DNA of 64,000 nt from Betaproteobacteria bacterium (GTDB taxonomy: Bacteria > Pseudomonadota > Gammaproteobacteria > Burkholderiales > Ga0077523): NCBI GenBank assembly GCA_016125475.1, contig WGLR01000004.1, positions 59,639-123,638 of the forward strand, written 5' to 3'. Every line of letters begins with the position of its first letter. The first letter of the stretch is position 1. The notes beneath the pieces were generated by a model. That model was not told where the DNA came from, ran no database searches, and saw only the letters and a program-made list of their open reading frames with translations. Position numbers and translations under genes: made by a program. Positions 6,987 to 16,133 of the stretch are shown here, piece by piece.

Positions 6987-8848
6987 CGGCCCGATCCCCT
7001 TTGCGAGCGGAGCCAGGCGCAATGGAGGGCGCTCCAGTCGACGTCGAGCCAGCCACGCACGCTGTTGATGAACGCGGCGGCATCGGCGTGGGCCATCGCC
7101 TCGACGCGGAGTTCGGTCTCGCGAATGCGGCCCTCGGCGATGAGTTCTTCCCGGTACACACCGGGCAGGAGGCCGGAAGCGACGGACGGCGTGAGCCACT
7201 CGCCGTCCACGCGCAGGACGAGGTTGCCGAAAGTGGTCTCGGTGAGCAGCCCGTCGTGCGTCCGGAGCACGGTATCGAAACACCCCGGCTCGGGGGCGAA
7301 CGGTGCGTACCGCTCGCGTCGCGTCGTCTTGAATTGCACGAACTCGTCCGGTGGCGGCATTGGCCCGCGGGCCCAGCCGAGCCTCACGGGTGCGGGCGTC
7401 GGTGTCATGGCGGTTGCTTCGGTGCGGAAACTTCCCCGACGATCGAGCAGCAGGCGGACCCGGTACAGGCCGCTGGCATGCGCTGCGGCCACGCCATCGA
7501 GGGTTCGTCGTGCCGCTTCGGGTGACCACGGGTAGGCGAAGTGCACCGCGCAGCGCTGGAGCCGCGCGAGGTGCCGGTCGAGGAGCCACCAGTTTCCGTC
7601 TTGCAGGCGCAGCGTCTCGAGCAGTTCGAACGGCCGCGCCGCGCGCGCGAGGAAGCGCTGTTTGTCCCGCCACTCGCGGGCCTCGGCCTCCGGGTGCGAA
7701 TCGTAGGTGATGCCGCTTCCCACGCCGCAACGTGCAGCCCACAGGCGTCGTTCCGGGGCTCCTTCCGCCCGCAGCGTGACCGTGCGTATCGGCACGTTGA
7801 AGATCGCGTCTCCGCCGGGCCGGATGAGCCCTACGGCTCCGCAGTACACGCCGCGCGGTTCGGGTTCGAGCGACCGGATCACGGACATCGCCATCCGCTT
7901 CGGGGCCCCGGTCACCGATCCGCACGGAAAGAGCGCGGCCATGAGTCCGGACAGTGGCAGCGCGGCGTCGACCTGTGCCGTGACCGTGGAGGTCATCTGC
8001 CAGACGGTGGGCAGTGCGTGGATCTCGAACAGCTTCGGCACGCGCACCGATCCCGTCCTGGCGACGCGCGACAGGTCGTTCCGCAGCAGGTCGACGATCA
8101 TGAGGTTCTCGGCGCGTTCCTTCGCGCTCTCGCGGAGGTGCGCCGCGGCCCCGGCATCCTCGGCCGCGTCGTCGCTGCGCGGCGCGGTTCCCTTCATGGG
8201 CTGCGTCGTGACCGCCGTGCCCTGCCGGTGGAAGAAGAGTTCCGGGGAAACACTCAGGATGCACTCCGCGACACCGTCGAGTGCGTGGGGGATCAGGAAC
8301 GTGTAGCCGTGCGGCTGACTCCGTCGCAACGCCTCGAAGTACGCACCCGCGTCCCCTGTCAGCTCGCTCGCGAGCTGCGTCGTCAGGTTGACCTGGTAGA
8401 CGTCTCCCGCCCGGATGCGCATGCGGATGGCCTCGATCCGTTCGGTGAGCGCGGCGGCCGTGAGCCGCGGGCTCGACCAGTCTCCGGTCGCCCAGTCGGC
8501 CAGGCTGTCGCAGGGGCGCGGCGTCGTGGCGTCCTGCTCGATGGCACCCGCAGGGTCGCACACGGCGAATGCCGCGAGGACGGTGCCCCGCGGGACCTCG
8601 TGCACGTGCACGCCTGCGCGAAAGGCCGGATTCAGCCCGGGCGCCGCCTCGTAGCTCACCCAGCCCACGCACCACGCACCGTCGCGCGCGCGTGCGTGGG
8701 CCTCGTCGAGCACCGCGGGAACGTCCCAGTGGTCACGGGCGACGAGCCACTGCGTGGGGGCGGGGAATGCCGCGCGCATGCGTGCTTCCGGGTGCGAACC
8801 GGGACACGCGGGAATGTCGACGAGAATGGCCTGCTCTGGACGTGGCAC
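6983..8848 (-). CDS. pabBC: Aminodeoxychorismate synthase I fused to aminodeoxychorismate lyase (PabB-PabC)
   Basis: A 621-residue two-domain enzyme of the folate (p-aminobenzoate) branch. The first ~390 residues are the chorismate-binding PabB domain with the catalytic Lys motif PMKGTAPR and the signatures IVDLLRNDLSR and FPCGSVTGAPK. The C-terminal ~230 residues are a class IV aminotransferase (PabC, 4-amino-4-deoxychorismate lyase) with the PLP lysine in QFKTTRRERY and the ETTFGNL motif. The fusion would turn chorismate plus ammonia into PABA. The glutaminase PabA is not in the window. The start is set at a GTG (8848) giving the usual ILVDIP beginning; the next ATG (8779) would remove conserved N-terminal sequence. 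Confidence 0.9.
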   Translation of the reverse strand: MPRPEQAILVDIPACPGSHPEARMRAAFPAPTQWLVARDHWDVPAVLDEAHARARDGAWCVGWVSYEAAPGLNPAFRAGVHVHEVPRGTVLAAFAVCDPAGAIEQDATTPRPCDSLADWATGDWSSPRLTAAALTERIEAIRMRIRAGDVYQVNLTTQLASELTGDAGAYFEALRRSQPHGYTFLIPHALDGVAECILSVSPELFFHRQGTAVTTQPMKGTAPRSDDAAEDAGAAAHLRESAKERAENLMIVDLLRNDLSRVARTGSVRVPKLFEIHALPTVWQMTSTVTAQVDAALPLSGLMAALFPCGSVTGAPKRMAMSVIRSLEPEPRGVYCGAVGLIRPGGDAIFNVPIRTVTLRAEGAPERRLWAARCGVGSGITYDSHPEAEAREWRDKQRFLARAARPFELLETLRLQDGNWWLLDRHLARLQRCAVHFAYPWSPEAARRTLDGVAAAHASGLYRVRLLLDRRGSFRTEATAMTPTPAPVRLGWARGPMPPPDEFVQFKTTRRERYAPFAPEPGCFDTVLRTHDGLLTETTFGNLVLRVDGEWLTPSVASGLLPGVYREELIAEGRIRETELRVEAMAHADAAAFINSVRGWLDVDWSALHCAWLRSQRGSGR

Positions 8849-9006
8849 TACGGGACGGGAGGGTACGCTGACTCTGCAAGGATATCGCCGTCGTCGCCGG
8901 CGGGCGATCGGAGTGCGTCGACCGGACGTGCCCCGCGGGCGGGTGGACGGTACACGAATACGTTTGCCCGATTCCATCCATCGCGATTCGCGGCTATCGT
9001 GTACCC

Positions 9007-10245
9007 ATGTCCGTTCTTGCCCGCATTGCCTCGATTCTGGTCGGCATCACCGCGATCCTGCTCGGGGTCGGTGCCCTCAACACGGCCCTGCCGACCGCGG
9101 CGGCGGAGGCGCATTTCCGCGGCGCCCTGATCGGCGCCATCATGTCCGCGTATTTCGTGGGCTTCGTCCTCGGAGCCCGGTGGGCGCCCCAGCTCATCGC
9201 GCGCGTGGGCTACGTCCGCGCATTCGCCGCGTGGTGTGCGCTCGTCGCCGCCGTGATTCTCCTGCACGGGCTGTTCCAGGAGCCCGCGCTCTGGCTGTTC
9301 CTGCGCCTCGCCTGCGGCATCTGCATGGCAGGCCTGTACATGGCCGTGGAGAGCTGGCTCAATCATCTCTCGACGAACGAGATCCGGGGGCGTCTGTTCG
9401 GCTTCTACATGACCCTGACGCTCGTCGCGGTCGGTTCCGGGCAGTGGCTCATCGTGCCCTTCGGCCCCCAGGACCCGCGTACGTTCACGCTGCTCGCGCT
9501 GTTCGTCGCGCTCGGCATCGTGCCCGTCGCGCTCACGCAGTCGGCGGCGCCGACGCCGCAGCCGCACTCGGCCGGTGACAGGGTGGCGATCCACCGGGAG
9601 GTACCCCTCGGCGCGTCCGCCGCCCTCGTGAGCGGCGTGATCAACAGCGCGTTCGTCGCGATCGCGCCACTCTACGGTGCTCGCATGCACTTCACCCCCG
9701 TGGAGATCGCCGCATCGATCTCGGCGGCCGTCATCGGCGGCGCGGTCGCGCAGATCCCGCTCGGTCGACTGTCCGACCTCGTGGACCGGCGGCGCGTGAT
9801 TCTCGCGATCTGCGTCGTGGGTGTGGCGTCCGTCGTCGCTGCGCCGTTCGCACTCGGGGCGGGCTTCGGTTTCTTCGTCGCGGCCAGCGCGGTGTACGGT
9901 GTATGTTCGTACGCCCTCTACTCGACGGCAGCCTCTCACGTGAACGATCTCCTGCCGCACGCGAACAAGCTTGCCGTCGCGCGCTTCCTGCTTCTCGCGA
10001 ACGGGATCGGAGCCGTCCTCGGTCCGCTCGTCGGTGGCTGGCTCGTCGAGAACGTGACACCGACATCCCTGTTCTTCTTCATCGGCTTCTGTTTCTTCGG
10101 CCTCGCGGTCCATGCGATACAGGTGCTCACGACGGTGCCGCCGTCGGACCATCGCGCGCGTTTCGTGCCGATCACGCGAACGAGCGAGGTCGCGTTCGAG
10201 GCCATGGAGGAACTGGCGGAACCTTCGGATACGACGAAGCTCTGA
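9007..10245 (+). CDS. MFS transporter (YcaD/UMF2-like)
   Basis: A 412-residue polytopic membrane protein with about 12 hydrophobic segments in two sixfold bundles. The loop between helices 2 and 3 has the MFS-type GARWAPQLIARVGYVRAF sequence, and the equivalent loop in the second half is GRLSDLVDRRRVI. The cytoplasmic C-terminal tail is short and acidic. The family resembles YcaD-type permeases of unknown substrate. Transcription is divergent from pabBC with about 158 bp between. The substrate cannot be predicted from the sequence. Confidence 0.88.
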   Translation: MSVLARIASILVGITAILLGVGALNTALPTAAAEAHFRGALIGAIMSAYFVGFVLGARWAPQLIARVGYVRAFAAWCALVAAVILLHGLFQEPALWLFLRLACGICMAGLYMAVESWLNHLSTNEIRGRLFGFYMTLTLVAVGSGQWLIVPFGPQDPRTFTLLALFVALGIVPVALTQSAAPTPQPHSAGDRVAIHREVPLGASAALVSGVINSAFVAIAPLYGARMHFTPVEIAASISAAVIGGAVAQIPLGRLSDLVDRRRVILAICVVGVASVVAAPFALGAGFGFFVAASAVYGVCSYALYSTAASHVNDLLPHANKLAVARFLLLANGIGAVLGPLVGGWLVENVTPTSLFFFIGFCFFGLAVHAIQVLTTVPPSDHRARFVPITRTSEVAFEAMEELAEPSDTTKL

Positions 10246-10314
10246 CCAGCGGGGTGTGCGCGCCCGCGAGTGCACAATATGATGAGACATCGTCGCCATG
10301 GAGGTCGAGGCAGC

Positions 10315-11190
10315 ATGAAGAACGTCGTCGTCACGGGTGGAAGCGGCAAGGCCGGGCGCGCGGTGGTGCGCGAACTCGTCGAGCACGGTTACCGCGTCGT
10401 CAACGTGGATCTGGTGCCGCCGGCGGAACCGCTGTGCCACTTCCTCAAGGCCGACCTGAACGACATGGGGCAGGCCGTCGACGCGATCCGCCGTGCCGCG
10501 GGGACGGTGGAGCGGCGTCGCCCGTTCGAACTCGCCGAGGCCGTGGTACACCTCGCAGGCATCCCGGCACCGGGTCTCGCCCCCGATGCGACGACGTTCC
10601 AGAACAACCTCATGACGACGTACAACGTGTTCAGCGCCGCGACGCTGCTGGGCGTCGGGCGGGTCGTGTGGGCGTCCAGCGAAACGCTGTTCGGCCTGCC
10701 GTTCACGCGCGAGAAGCCGGCTTTCGCGCCGATCACCGAGGAGCATCCGTCGTTGCCGGAAAGCGGCTATGCGCTCGCCAAGGGCCTGTCCGAGGAAATG
10801 GCGCGGCAGATGCACCGGTGGAATCCGGGAACGTCCTTCCTCGGGCTGCGCATCTCGAACATCATCGATCCGTCGGAGTACCGGATGTTCGCCACCTGGC
10901 AGGACGATCCGGGCGTGCGGAAGTGGAATCTCTGGAGCTACGTCGACAGCCGGGACGTCGCGCTCGCGTGCAGACTGGGGCTGGAGGCCACGCAGGTGGG
11001 GGCCGACCACTGCATCGTCGCGGCGGCCGACACGGTGATGGGGCGGCCGAGCCGGGACCTCATGGCGGAGTGCTTCCCGGACGTGCCGGTGGCGCGTGAA
11101 GTCGGTCCGTTCGAATCACTCCAGTCGACGGCGAAGGCGCACCGACTGCTGGGGTACGTGCCGCGTCACTCCTGGCGCACGCAGTGCTGA
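10315..11190 (+). CDS. NAD(P)-dependent epimerase/dehydratase, extended SDR family
   Basis: A 291-residue Rossmann enzyme with the nucleotide motif TGGSGKAGRAV at the N-terminus, the ASSETLFG strand end, and the catalytic YALAK (YxxxK) motif of extended short-chain dehydrogenases. Similar proteins act on nucleotide sugars or uronates, but the substrate is not evident. The ATG at 10315 is preceded by GGAGG at about 10 bases. The next gene starts 21 bp after its stop, so the two may be cotranscribed. Confidence 0.85.
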   Translation: MKNVVVTGGSGKAGRAVVRELVEHGYRVVNVDLVPPAEPLCHFLKADLNDMGQAVDAIRRAAGTVERRRPFELAEAVVHLAGIPAPGLAPDATTFQNNLMTTYNVFSAATLLGVGRVVWASSETLFGLPFTREKPAFAPITEEHPSLPESGYALAKGLSEEMARQMHRWNPGTSFLGLRISNIIDPSEYRMFATWQDDPGVRKWNLWSYVDSRDVALACRLGLEATQVGADHCIVAAADTVMGRPSRDLMAECFPDVPVAREVGPFESLQSTAKAHRLLGYVPRHSWRTQC

Positions 11191-11210
11191 ACCGGACACA
11201 GGAGGAACTC

Positions 11211-11612
11211 GTGACAGACGCACAGGGAGGATTCGTCGAACCGGCACCGTCACTCGTGACGATCGCCAATGTCGTGTACGGGCTGCACGCGCTCGCCATC
11301 GTGATCGGAATCACGAGTGCGGCGTTCATCGTGACGATGTTCGTGTTCGGGCTCCCGTCGATCGTGGCGGTGATCCTGAACTACATGTATCGCGGTGACG
11401 CGCGCGGAACGTTTCTCGAATCCCACTTCCGCTGGCAGATCCGCAGCTTCTGGTTCGCCGCGCTCTGGATCGTGATCGCGTTTCTGGTCGCCATCACCAT
11501 CGTGGGCATTCCGCTCGCCTGGATCATCGCGATCGGGACGGGGCTCTGGCTCGTGTACCGCATCTTCCGCGGCTGGCTGCTGCTGCGGGATCGCCGGCCG
11601 ATCATCGGCTGA
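11211..11612 (+). CDS. DUF4870/Tic20-like small membrane protein
   Basis: A 133-residue protein with three hydrophobic segments (roughly residues 17-45, 73-95 and 97-116) and the DUF4870 hallmark of an ESHFRWQIRSFWF stretch between helices 1 and 2. The function of the family is unknown. The start is taken as GTG 11211 because AGGAGG lies about 8 bases upstream. An ATG-like start further up (11184) would overlap the preceding gene and has no ribosome site. Confidence 0.82.
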   Translation: MTDAQGGFVEPAPSLVTIANVVYGLHALAIVIGITSAAFIVTMFVFGLPSIVAVILNYMYRGDARGTFLESHFRWQIRSFWFAALWIVIAFLVAITIVGIPLAWIIAIGTGLWLVYRIFRGWLLLRDRRPIIG

Positions 11613-11786
11613 GACCGGTTACTTGCGTGCGCGCTCGATCGGAAGGGGCGGGCCTGACGCGCTCGCGGACGCGCTTCGCGAGAGCTCTTCCCCTCGGCGA
11701 GGCACGTCGAGACGTCTTCGGCCTCACCGGTTTTCTCGGTTCACTCCGAGCAATGCCACGGTTCCGGATCGAACGACCGCAGTGTT

Positions 11787-11820
11787 CGGTCGACAGCGGG
11801 GAAAGCGCCGCTGTCGACCG
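11787..11820. terminator. Perfect 13-bp inverted repeat between convergent genes
   Basis: CGGTCGACAGCGG (11787-11799) and CCGCTGTCGACCG (11808-11820) are exact reverse complements around an 8-base loop. It lies between the plus-strand gene ending at 11612 and the minus-strand gene ending at 11881. The site suggests a two-way transcription stop or a protein-binding dyad. There is no T-tract on either side, so an intrinsic terminator is not certain. Confidence 0.45.
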
Positions 11821-11880
11821 ACCCGCGGTGGCCACGTGCGAGAGTTCTTTCCTCGCCAGCCGGACTCCGTGGACGCGCCG

Positions 11881-12372
11881 TCACTCCCTCATCTCGTAGG
11901 TCCCGTTGAAGCACAGGAAGTAATGCTTGTTGTCCTTGCCCGAACCGGCGTCCCACCACTCACCTCCGCCGGAGGCGCCGACCCACTTGCCTGTCAGGCC
12001 GACGAGCTTCCACGTGCCGGTCATGCCGGAGCCGTTGAAGCCTTCGACCTTCCCGATGATCAGCAACTTGTCGCCCTGAGGATCGGTGCGAACGCATCTC
12101 CCCTGTCCGTTCGGCTTTCCGTCGATGATCTCGTTGTAGATCAGGCACGGCCCGGCAGCGCCCTTGAGTGGCGAATGGGGGTCGTTCGTCACATAACCCG
12201 TCCCGAAAGCATTGGCCGAGATGACCGTATGGTTCGGCGCGACCTCCAGCACGTCCACGTTCGTGTAGTACGCGCCGTAGCATCCACCGGCGTCCGCCGC
12301 GCTGGCTGTCCCGCCCAGGCCGAGTGCCGAAATGAGATATCCAGCCATGCACAATGTTCTGATCTTTTGCAT
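11881..12372 (-). CDS. Exported protein of unknown function
   Basis: A 163-residue protein that starts with a signal peptide (MQKIRTLCMAGYLISALGL, cleavage near SAADA). The mature protein of about 138 residues is rich in Gly, Asn and Tyr, has four cysteines (GGCYG, GPCLI, GRCVR, FLCFN) that could form two disulfides, and an alternating beta pattern ending GTWKLVGLTGKWVG. This suggests a small beta barrel or lipocalin-like fold. I do not recognise a family. AGAGG lies 4-8 bases before the ATG. It is flanked by non-coding sequence, so it appears to be a single-gene unit. Confidence 0.72.
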   Translation of the reverse strand: MQKIRTLCMAGYLISALGLGGTASAADAGGCYGAYYTNVDVLEVAPNHTVISANAFGTGYVTNDPHSPLKGAAGPCLIYNEIIDGKPNGQGRCVRTDPQGDKLLIIGKVEGFNGSGMTGTWKLVGLTGKWVGASGGGEWWDAGSGKDNKHYFLCFNGTYEMRE

Positions 12373-12863
12373 CTGACCTCTCCCAGGTGACTTGTGCCGG
12401 ACCACGTCCCGGCGACGGTGGCGATCGCGATCTGCCGGCGGCAAGCCCATGCATTTTTGCCGTCGGGCGATCGTTCGGACGGTACTCGCTACCGTTGTCT
12501 GGGGCATCACCCGTTTGGATGAGATCGGCGCGGAGACGGAGGCGTCGGGTCACGGCCCGAGTGCACGGCCCGGACAGCCGCGACGTTTGAGTGCATCCGT
12601 TTGCGTAAACAGCCGAAAAACCTGGACGAGCCGTTCGAACCGATCGAACTCTCCCCGTCCTTGCGCTGCCGGGATCAGGCTTGCACGCTCGCTTTCGTGC
12701 AAGCAGCGTCATTCGTAGTGGATGCCTCGCGCGGCGCCTCTGGGTGACCCGGCTTTTCCAGGTGCCGCGTCTGTCCCGCTCGCACTTGCGCATGTCGGAG
12801 CAGATCGAAAGGGTGGAAGGCAAGATCAGCTTCTCTCGCCTCCCGATTCGATCGCACCGGGGG
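12373..12863. other. Intergenic stretch with an inverted repeat
   Basis: About 490 bases without a supportable gene. It contains a 9-bp inverted repeat GCTTGCACG (12679-12687) and CGTGCAAGC (12696-12704) around an 8-base loop, about 160 bases downstream of the ThDP-enzyme stop on the minus strand. It may be a terminator stem, though no T-tract follows. Nothing else stands out. Confidence 0.35.
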
Positions 12864-14489
12864 TCACGGCATCCAGGGGACCATGTTGGGGCTTCCCTGG
12901 GGCGCGAACGGCACCTCGATGAGCCACACGCCGCCCGCTTCACGGGCACGCCGGACTGCAGCTCCCACCTCTTCCGGCGCCACGCGCGCGCTTTGCGCGC
13001 CGAAGGACTCGCCGAGCTTGACGAAATCGGGATTGGACAGACGCGTGCCGATGTGTCGACCGCCGAACATGCGGTCCTGGTAGTGCTTGATCGCGCCGAA
13101 GCCGCCGTCGTTGAACACGAGTGCGATGAGGTCGAGCCCTTCGACCACCGCGGTGGAGAGCTCCTGCAGCGTGAACATGAAGCCGCCGTCGCCGGAGATC
13201 GAGACCACCGTCCGGTCCGGACAGGCGAGCTTCGCGCCGATCGCGGCGGGCAGGGAATATCCGAGCGTGCCGTAGGTGCCGGGGTGAATCAGGGTGCGGG
13301 GCTCGTAGACGGGGAACAGGACGGGCATCCAGTAGCCGACGAGCGTGAGGTCGTCGACGACGATCGCATCGTCCGGCAGGGCCGCGCGCAGGTCCTCGAT
13401 GAGCGGCATCACGGGGCCCGTGTGCTCGGCGAGCCAGGCGCGCTTGCGGCGCAGGAACGTCGGGATGTCGAACCAGCACTTCGACGCGTCGCCCTTCGGA
13501 AGCTGCCCGGCGATCGCCGAGAGGGCGAGGCCCGCGTCGCCCACCACGCCCGCGGTGACCGGTCGGCGCTGGCCGACGACGAGCGGATCGATGTCGATCT
13601 GCACGATGCGCTCGGGGAAGCGCGCACCGACGTTCACGTCCGACACGACGTCGATGCGGGATCCGACCACCAGCGCGACGTCGGCCTGCGCGAGCAGTTC
13701 CTCGTAAAGGTTCAGTCGGCCCCATCCGTCGCCCAGGGCAAGCGGATGCCGGTCGGAGATCACGCCGCGCGCGAACATGCTCGTGACCACCGGAGCGCCC
13801 AGCGCCTCCGCGACGCGCACGAGTGCTTCCGAGCCGTCGCCGCTCGCAACGCCTCCGCCCGCGAAGATGAACGGTCGCTTCGCCGACCGGAGCACCTCGA
13901 CGGCCCGCGCGATGGCCGCGGGATCACCGGCCGGACGGCTGTACGTTTCCGGCGGCGGCACGTCGACCGACGCTGCGCCGGTCTGGACGTCCAGCGGGAT
14001 CTCGACGTAGGCAGGCCGTGGTCGCTGGCACCGCATCGCACGCATGGCTTCGCGCACGACGCGTGGCACCTCGCCGGGGGAAGACGCGCGTGTGGCATAG
14101 CCGCAGACCGCGCGCGCGATGTCGACCGAGTGCACGAGCTCGTGGAAGTGTCCGCCTTCGCGTTCGAGCTGGCTGTAGGCGTTCTGCCCGGCGAACACGA
14201 GCATGGGCGCGGATTCGGAGTGGGCCATGCCCATGCCGGTCAGCGCGTTCGTGAGGCCGGGGCCCGGCACCACGAAGCACGCCGCGATCTTGCCGGAGGC
14301 GCGCGCGTAACCCGCGGCCATCATCGACGCGCCCTGTTCGTGGCGGACCGTCACGACGCGCATGCCGGATTCGCCATGGACGCCGTCGAAGAGCGGGCAG
14401 TTGTGCGTCCCGACGATGCCGAAGACGTGATCGATTCCCTCGGCCTTCAGTGAAGCCGCCAGTGCCTGTCCGCCGGTCATGCTCTGCAT
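12864..14489 (-). CDS. Acetolactate-synthase-like ThDP-dependent enzyme
   Basis: A 541-residue enzyme of the thiamine diphosphate decarboxylase/carboligase family. The N-terminal Pyr domain has the proton-relay Glu in VRHEQGASMMAAGYAR. The central domain reads IFAGGGVASG. The C-terminal PP domain has the ThDP/Mg motif starting GDGGFMFT and ending VFNDGGFG. The ATG at 14489 follows AGGAGA at a good distance. Related enzymes include acetolactate synthase, benzoylformate decarboxylase and other 2-oxoacid enzymes. No regulatory subunit gene or ilv neighbours are present, so a catabolic role is more likely than branched-chain synthesis. It is divergent from two Gfo/Idh paralogues. Confidence 0.88.
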   Translation of the reverse strand: MQSMTGGQALAASLKAEGIDHVFGIVGTHNCPLFDGVHGESGMRVVTVRHEQGASMMAAGYARASGKIAACFVVPGPGLTNALTGMGMAHSESAPMLVFAGQNAYSQLEREGGHFHELVHSVDIARAVCGYATRASSPGEVPRVVREAMRAMRCQRPRPAYVEIPLDVQTGAASVDVPPPETYSRPAGDPAAIARAVEVLRSAKRPFIFAGGGVASGDGSEALVRVAEALGAPVVTSMFARGVISDRHPLALGDGWGRLNLYEELLAQADVALVVGSRIDVVSDVNVGARFPERIVQIDIDPLVVGQRRPVTAGVVGDAGLALSAIAGQLPKGDASKCWFDIPTFLRRKRAWLAEHTGPVMPLIEDLRAALPDDAIVVDDLTLVGYWMPVLFPVYEPRTLIHPGTYGTLGYSLPAAIGAKLACPDRTVVSISGDGGFMFTLQELSTAVVEGLDLIALVFNDGGFGAIKHYQDRMFGGRHIGTRLSNPDFVKLGESFGAQSARVAPEEVGAAVRRAREAGGVWLIEVPFAPQGSPNMVPWMP

Positions 14490-14703
14490 CGTGTTCTCCT
14501 CCGTGCGTGCGTGGGTGGTCGGCGCGTCCGTGCGTCCGGCGCGACGGCCCGGACGGTCGCACGCCACGGATGACGGGAATACACTCGGCCGGGGCAGTCG
14601 CTCGTCGTGCCGGAGTCCGGGTCGTCGACTGATTCGTTCCGATTGTAGCCCGCTGCCGTCATCACCATGACACCGGCGACGAATGTTCACGGAGACGATC
14701 ACC

Positions 14704-15990
14704 ATGTCCATGCGCAGGCACACTCTGGTCGTGCTCGATCCGGGGCACTTCCACGCGGCACTCACGCTCCGGCGCCGGCACCCGGCACTCGACGACGACG
14801 TGCACGTGTTCGCAAAGCCGGGGGAAGACCTCGATCGTTTCCTGGCGCTCGTCCGGAGCTTCAACGAAAGGGCCGAAGAGCCGACGGGCTGGGCGGTGCA
14901 CGTCCGGCACTGCGCGGATCCGCTCGCGCGCCTGCGCGAGGAGCGGCCGGGCGACATCGTGGTCGTGGCGGGTCGCAATGACACGAAGATGTCGGCCCTC
15001 CACGCGCTGCACGAAGACGGGTTCCATGTGCTCGGCGACAAGCCGTGGCTCGTGGGGGCGGAACAGCTGCCGCTCCTGCAGGCCGTCACGGCCGGGCCTC
15101 CGCTGGCACTGGACATCATGACCGAGCGCCACGACGTGGCCTCGAGGATCCAGAAGCGCCTCGTATCGTCGCCGGATCTCTTCGGGACGTTCGTCGGCGA
15201 TGCGGAGGCGCCCGCGATCGAGATCGAGAGCGTGCATCACCTGTACAAGCTCGTGAATGGACGCCCGCTCGTGCGGCCGGCCTGGTATTTCGACGTCGGC
15301 GTGCAGGGCGAGGGCATCATGGACGTCACCACGCATCTCGTCGATCTCGCCCAGTGGTTTGCCCTGCGCGGGACCGAGGCAGGCTCGCCCGCCGGCGTCA
15401 CGCTGGCGGATGCGAGCCAGTGGCCGACGGTCGTGCCCCTGGACGTGTTCACCCGCATCACGGGGCTCCCGGCCTTCCCGGCCCCGCTGGGTGGTGTCGT
15501 CGAGGGGGATCGCCTCCATCTCCTCTGCAATGGGCGCCTGGACTTCCTGCTGGGCGATGTGCGCGCCCGTGTGGTCGCGATCTGGAACCTCTCGGCCCCG
15601 GACGGCGGCGGCGATACGCACCGGGCGATCCTGCGCGGGACCCGGGCCGTGGTGATGGTGGAGAACGGGCCGGAGACGGGTTTCGTGACTACCGTGAGCG
15701 TGATTCCGCGCGTGCTCGACGCCGGATTCGGTGACCGGCTCGCCGACACCGTGCGCGCGATGCAGAACGAATTTCCGGGCATCGGCATCGTCAGGGCGGG
15801 CGCGGGTTTTCGTGTCGAGATTCCGTCCGCGCTGCGTTCGACGCACGAGGAGCATTTCGCGGCCGTGCTCGACGACTTCCTGCGACTGGTCGATGCCGGC
15901 GCGTGGCCGGCGGATCGGGTGCGTGACATGCTCGTGAGATACACGCTGCTCGCGCACGCGCGGGAACGCTCTCACGGAAGGGCGGTGTGA
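14704..15990 (+). CDS. Gfo/Idh/MocA-type putative oxidoreductase, cytoplasmic copy
   Basis: A 428-residue protein with a large substrate-binding C-terminal domain (a putative-oxidoreductase C-terminal type). The N-terminal part reads LVVLDPGHFHAALTL, without the usual GxGxxG of NAD-binding Gfo/Idh members. Conserved blocks shared with the next gene include GDIVVVAGRND, LGDKPWL, LDIMTERH, VNGRPLVRP and GEGIMDVTTHLVDLAQWF. The ATG at 14704 is chosen for a GGAGA about 8 bases upstream. It has no signal peptide. The substrate is unknown; the family usually acts on sugars or sugar-derived acids. Confidence 0.82.
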   Translation: MSMRRHTLVVLDPGHFHAALTLRRRHPALDDDVHVFAKPGEDLDRFLALVRSFNERAEEPTGWAVHVRHCADPLARLREERPGDIVVVAGRNDTKMSALHALHEDGFHVLGDKPWLVGAEQLPLLQAVTAGPPLALDIMTERHDVASRIQKRLVSSPDLFGTFVGDAEAPAIEIESVHHLYKLVNGRPLVRPAWYFDVGVQGEGIMDVTTHLVDLAQWFALRGTEAGSPAGVTLADASQWPTVVPLDVFTRITGLPAFPAPLGGVVEGDRLHLLCNGRLDFLLGDVRARVVAIWNLSAPDGGGDTHRAILRGTRAVVMVENGPETGFVTTVSVIPRVLDAGFGDRLADTVRAMQNEFPGIGIVRAGAGFRVEIPSALRSTHEEHFAAVLDDFLRLVDAGAWPADRVRDMLVRYTLLAHARERSHGRAV

Positions 15991-16133
15991 CCCGGTCGGT
16001 GGCAGGTGGGTGACGCCTGTGCGCCGGCCACGCCCGGTGGCGACCCTGCGGAACCGGTGGGGCGGACTGGTGTCGATCCCGACACGGGACGTGGCCCTGC
16101 GGGGTCGCGACAACACAGACCAATCCGGGAGCC

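Noticed and set aside
8849..11010. Long minus-strand open frame (over 700 codons) opposite the MFS and epimerase genes
   Set aside because: It reads as Arg/Glu/Asp/His-rich sequence without domains and mirrors the codon positions of well-supported plus-strand genes; a high-GC shadow.
12681..14453. 590-codon plus-strand open frame opposite the ThDP enzyme
   Set aside because: Arg/Asp/Val-rich composition with no motif; the minus strand has complete ThDP motifs.
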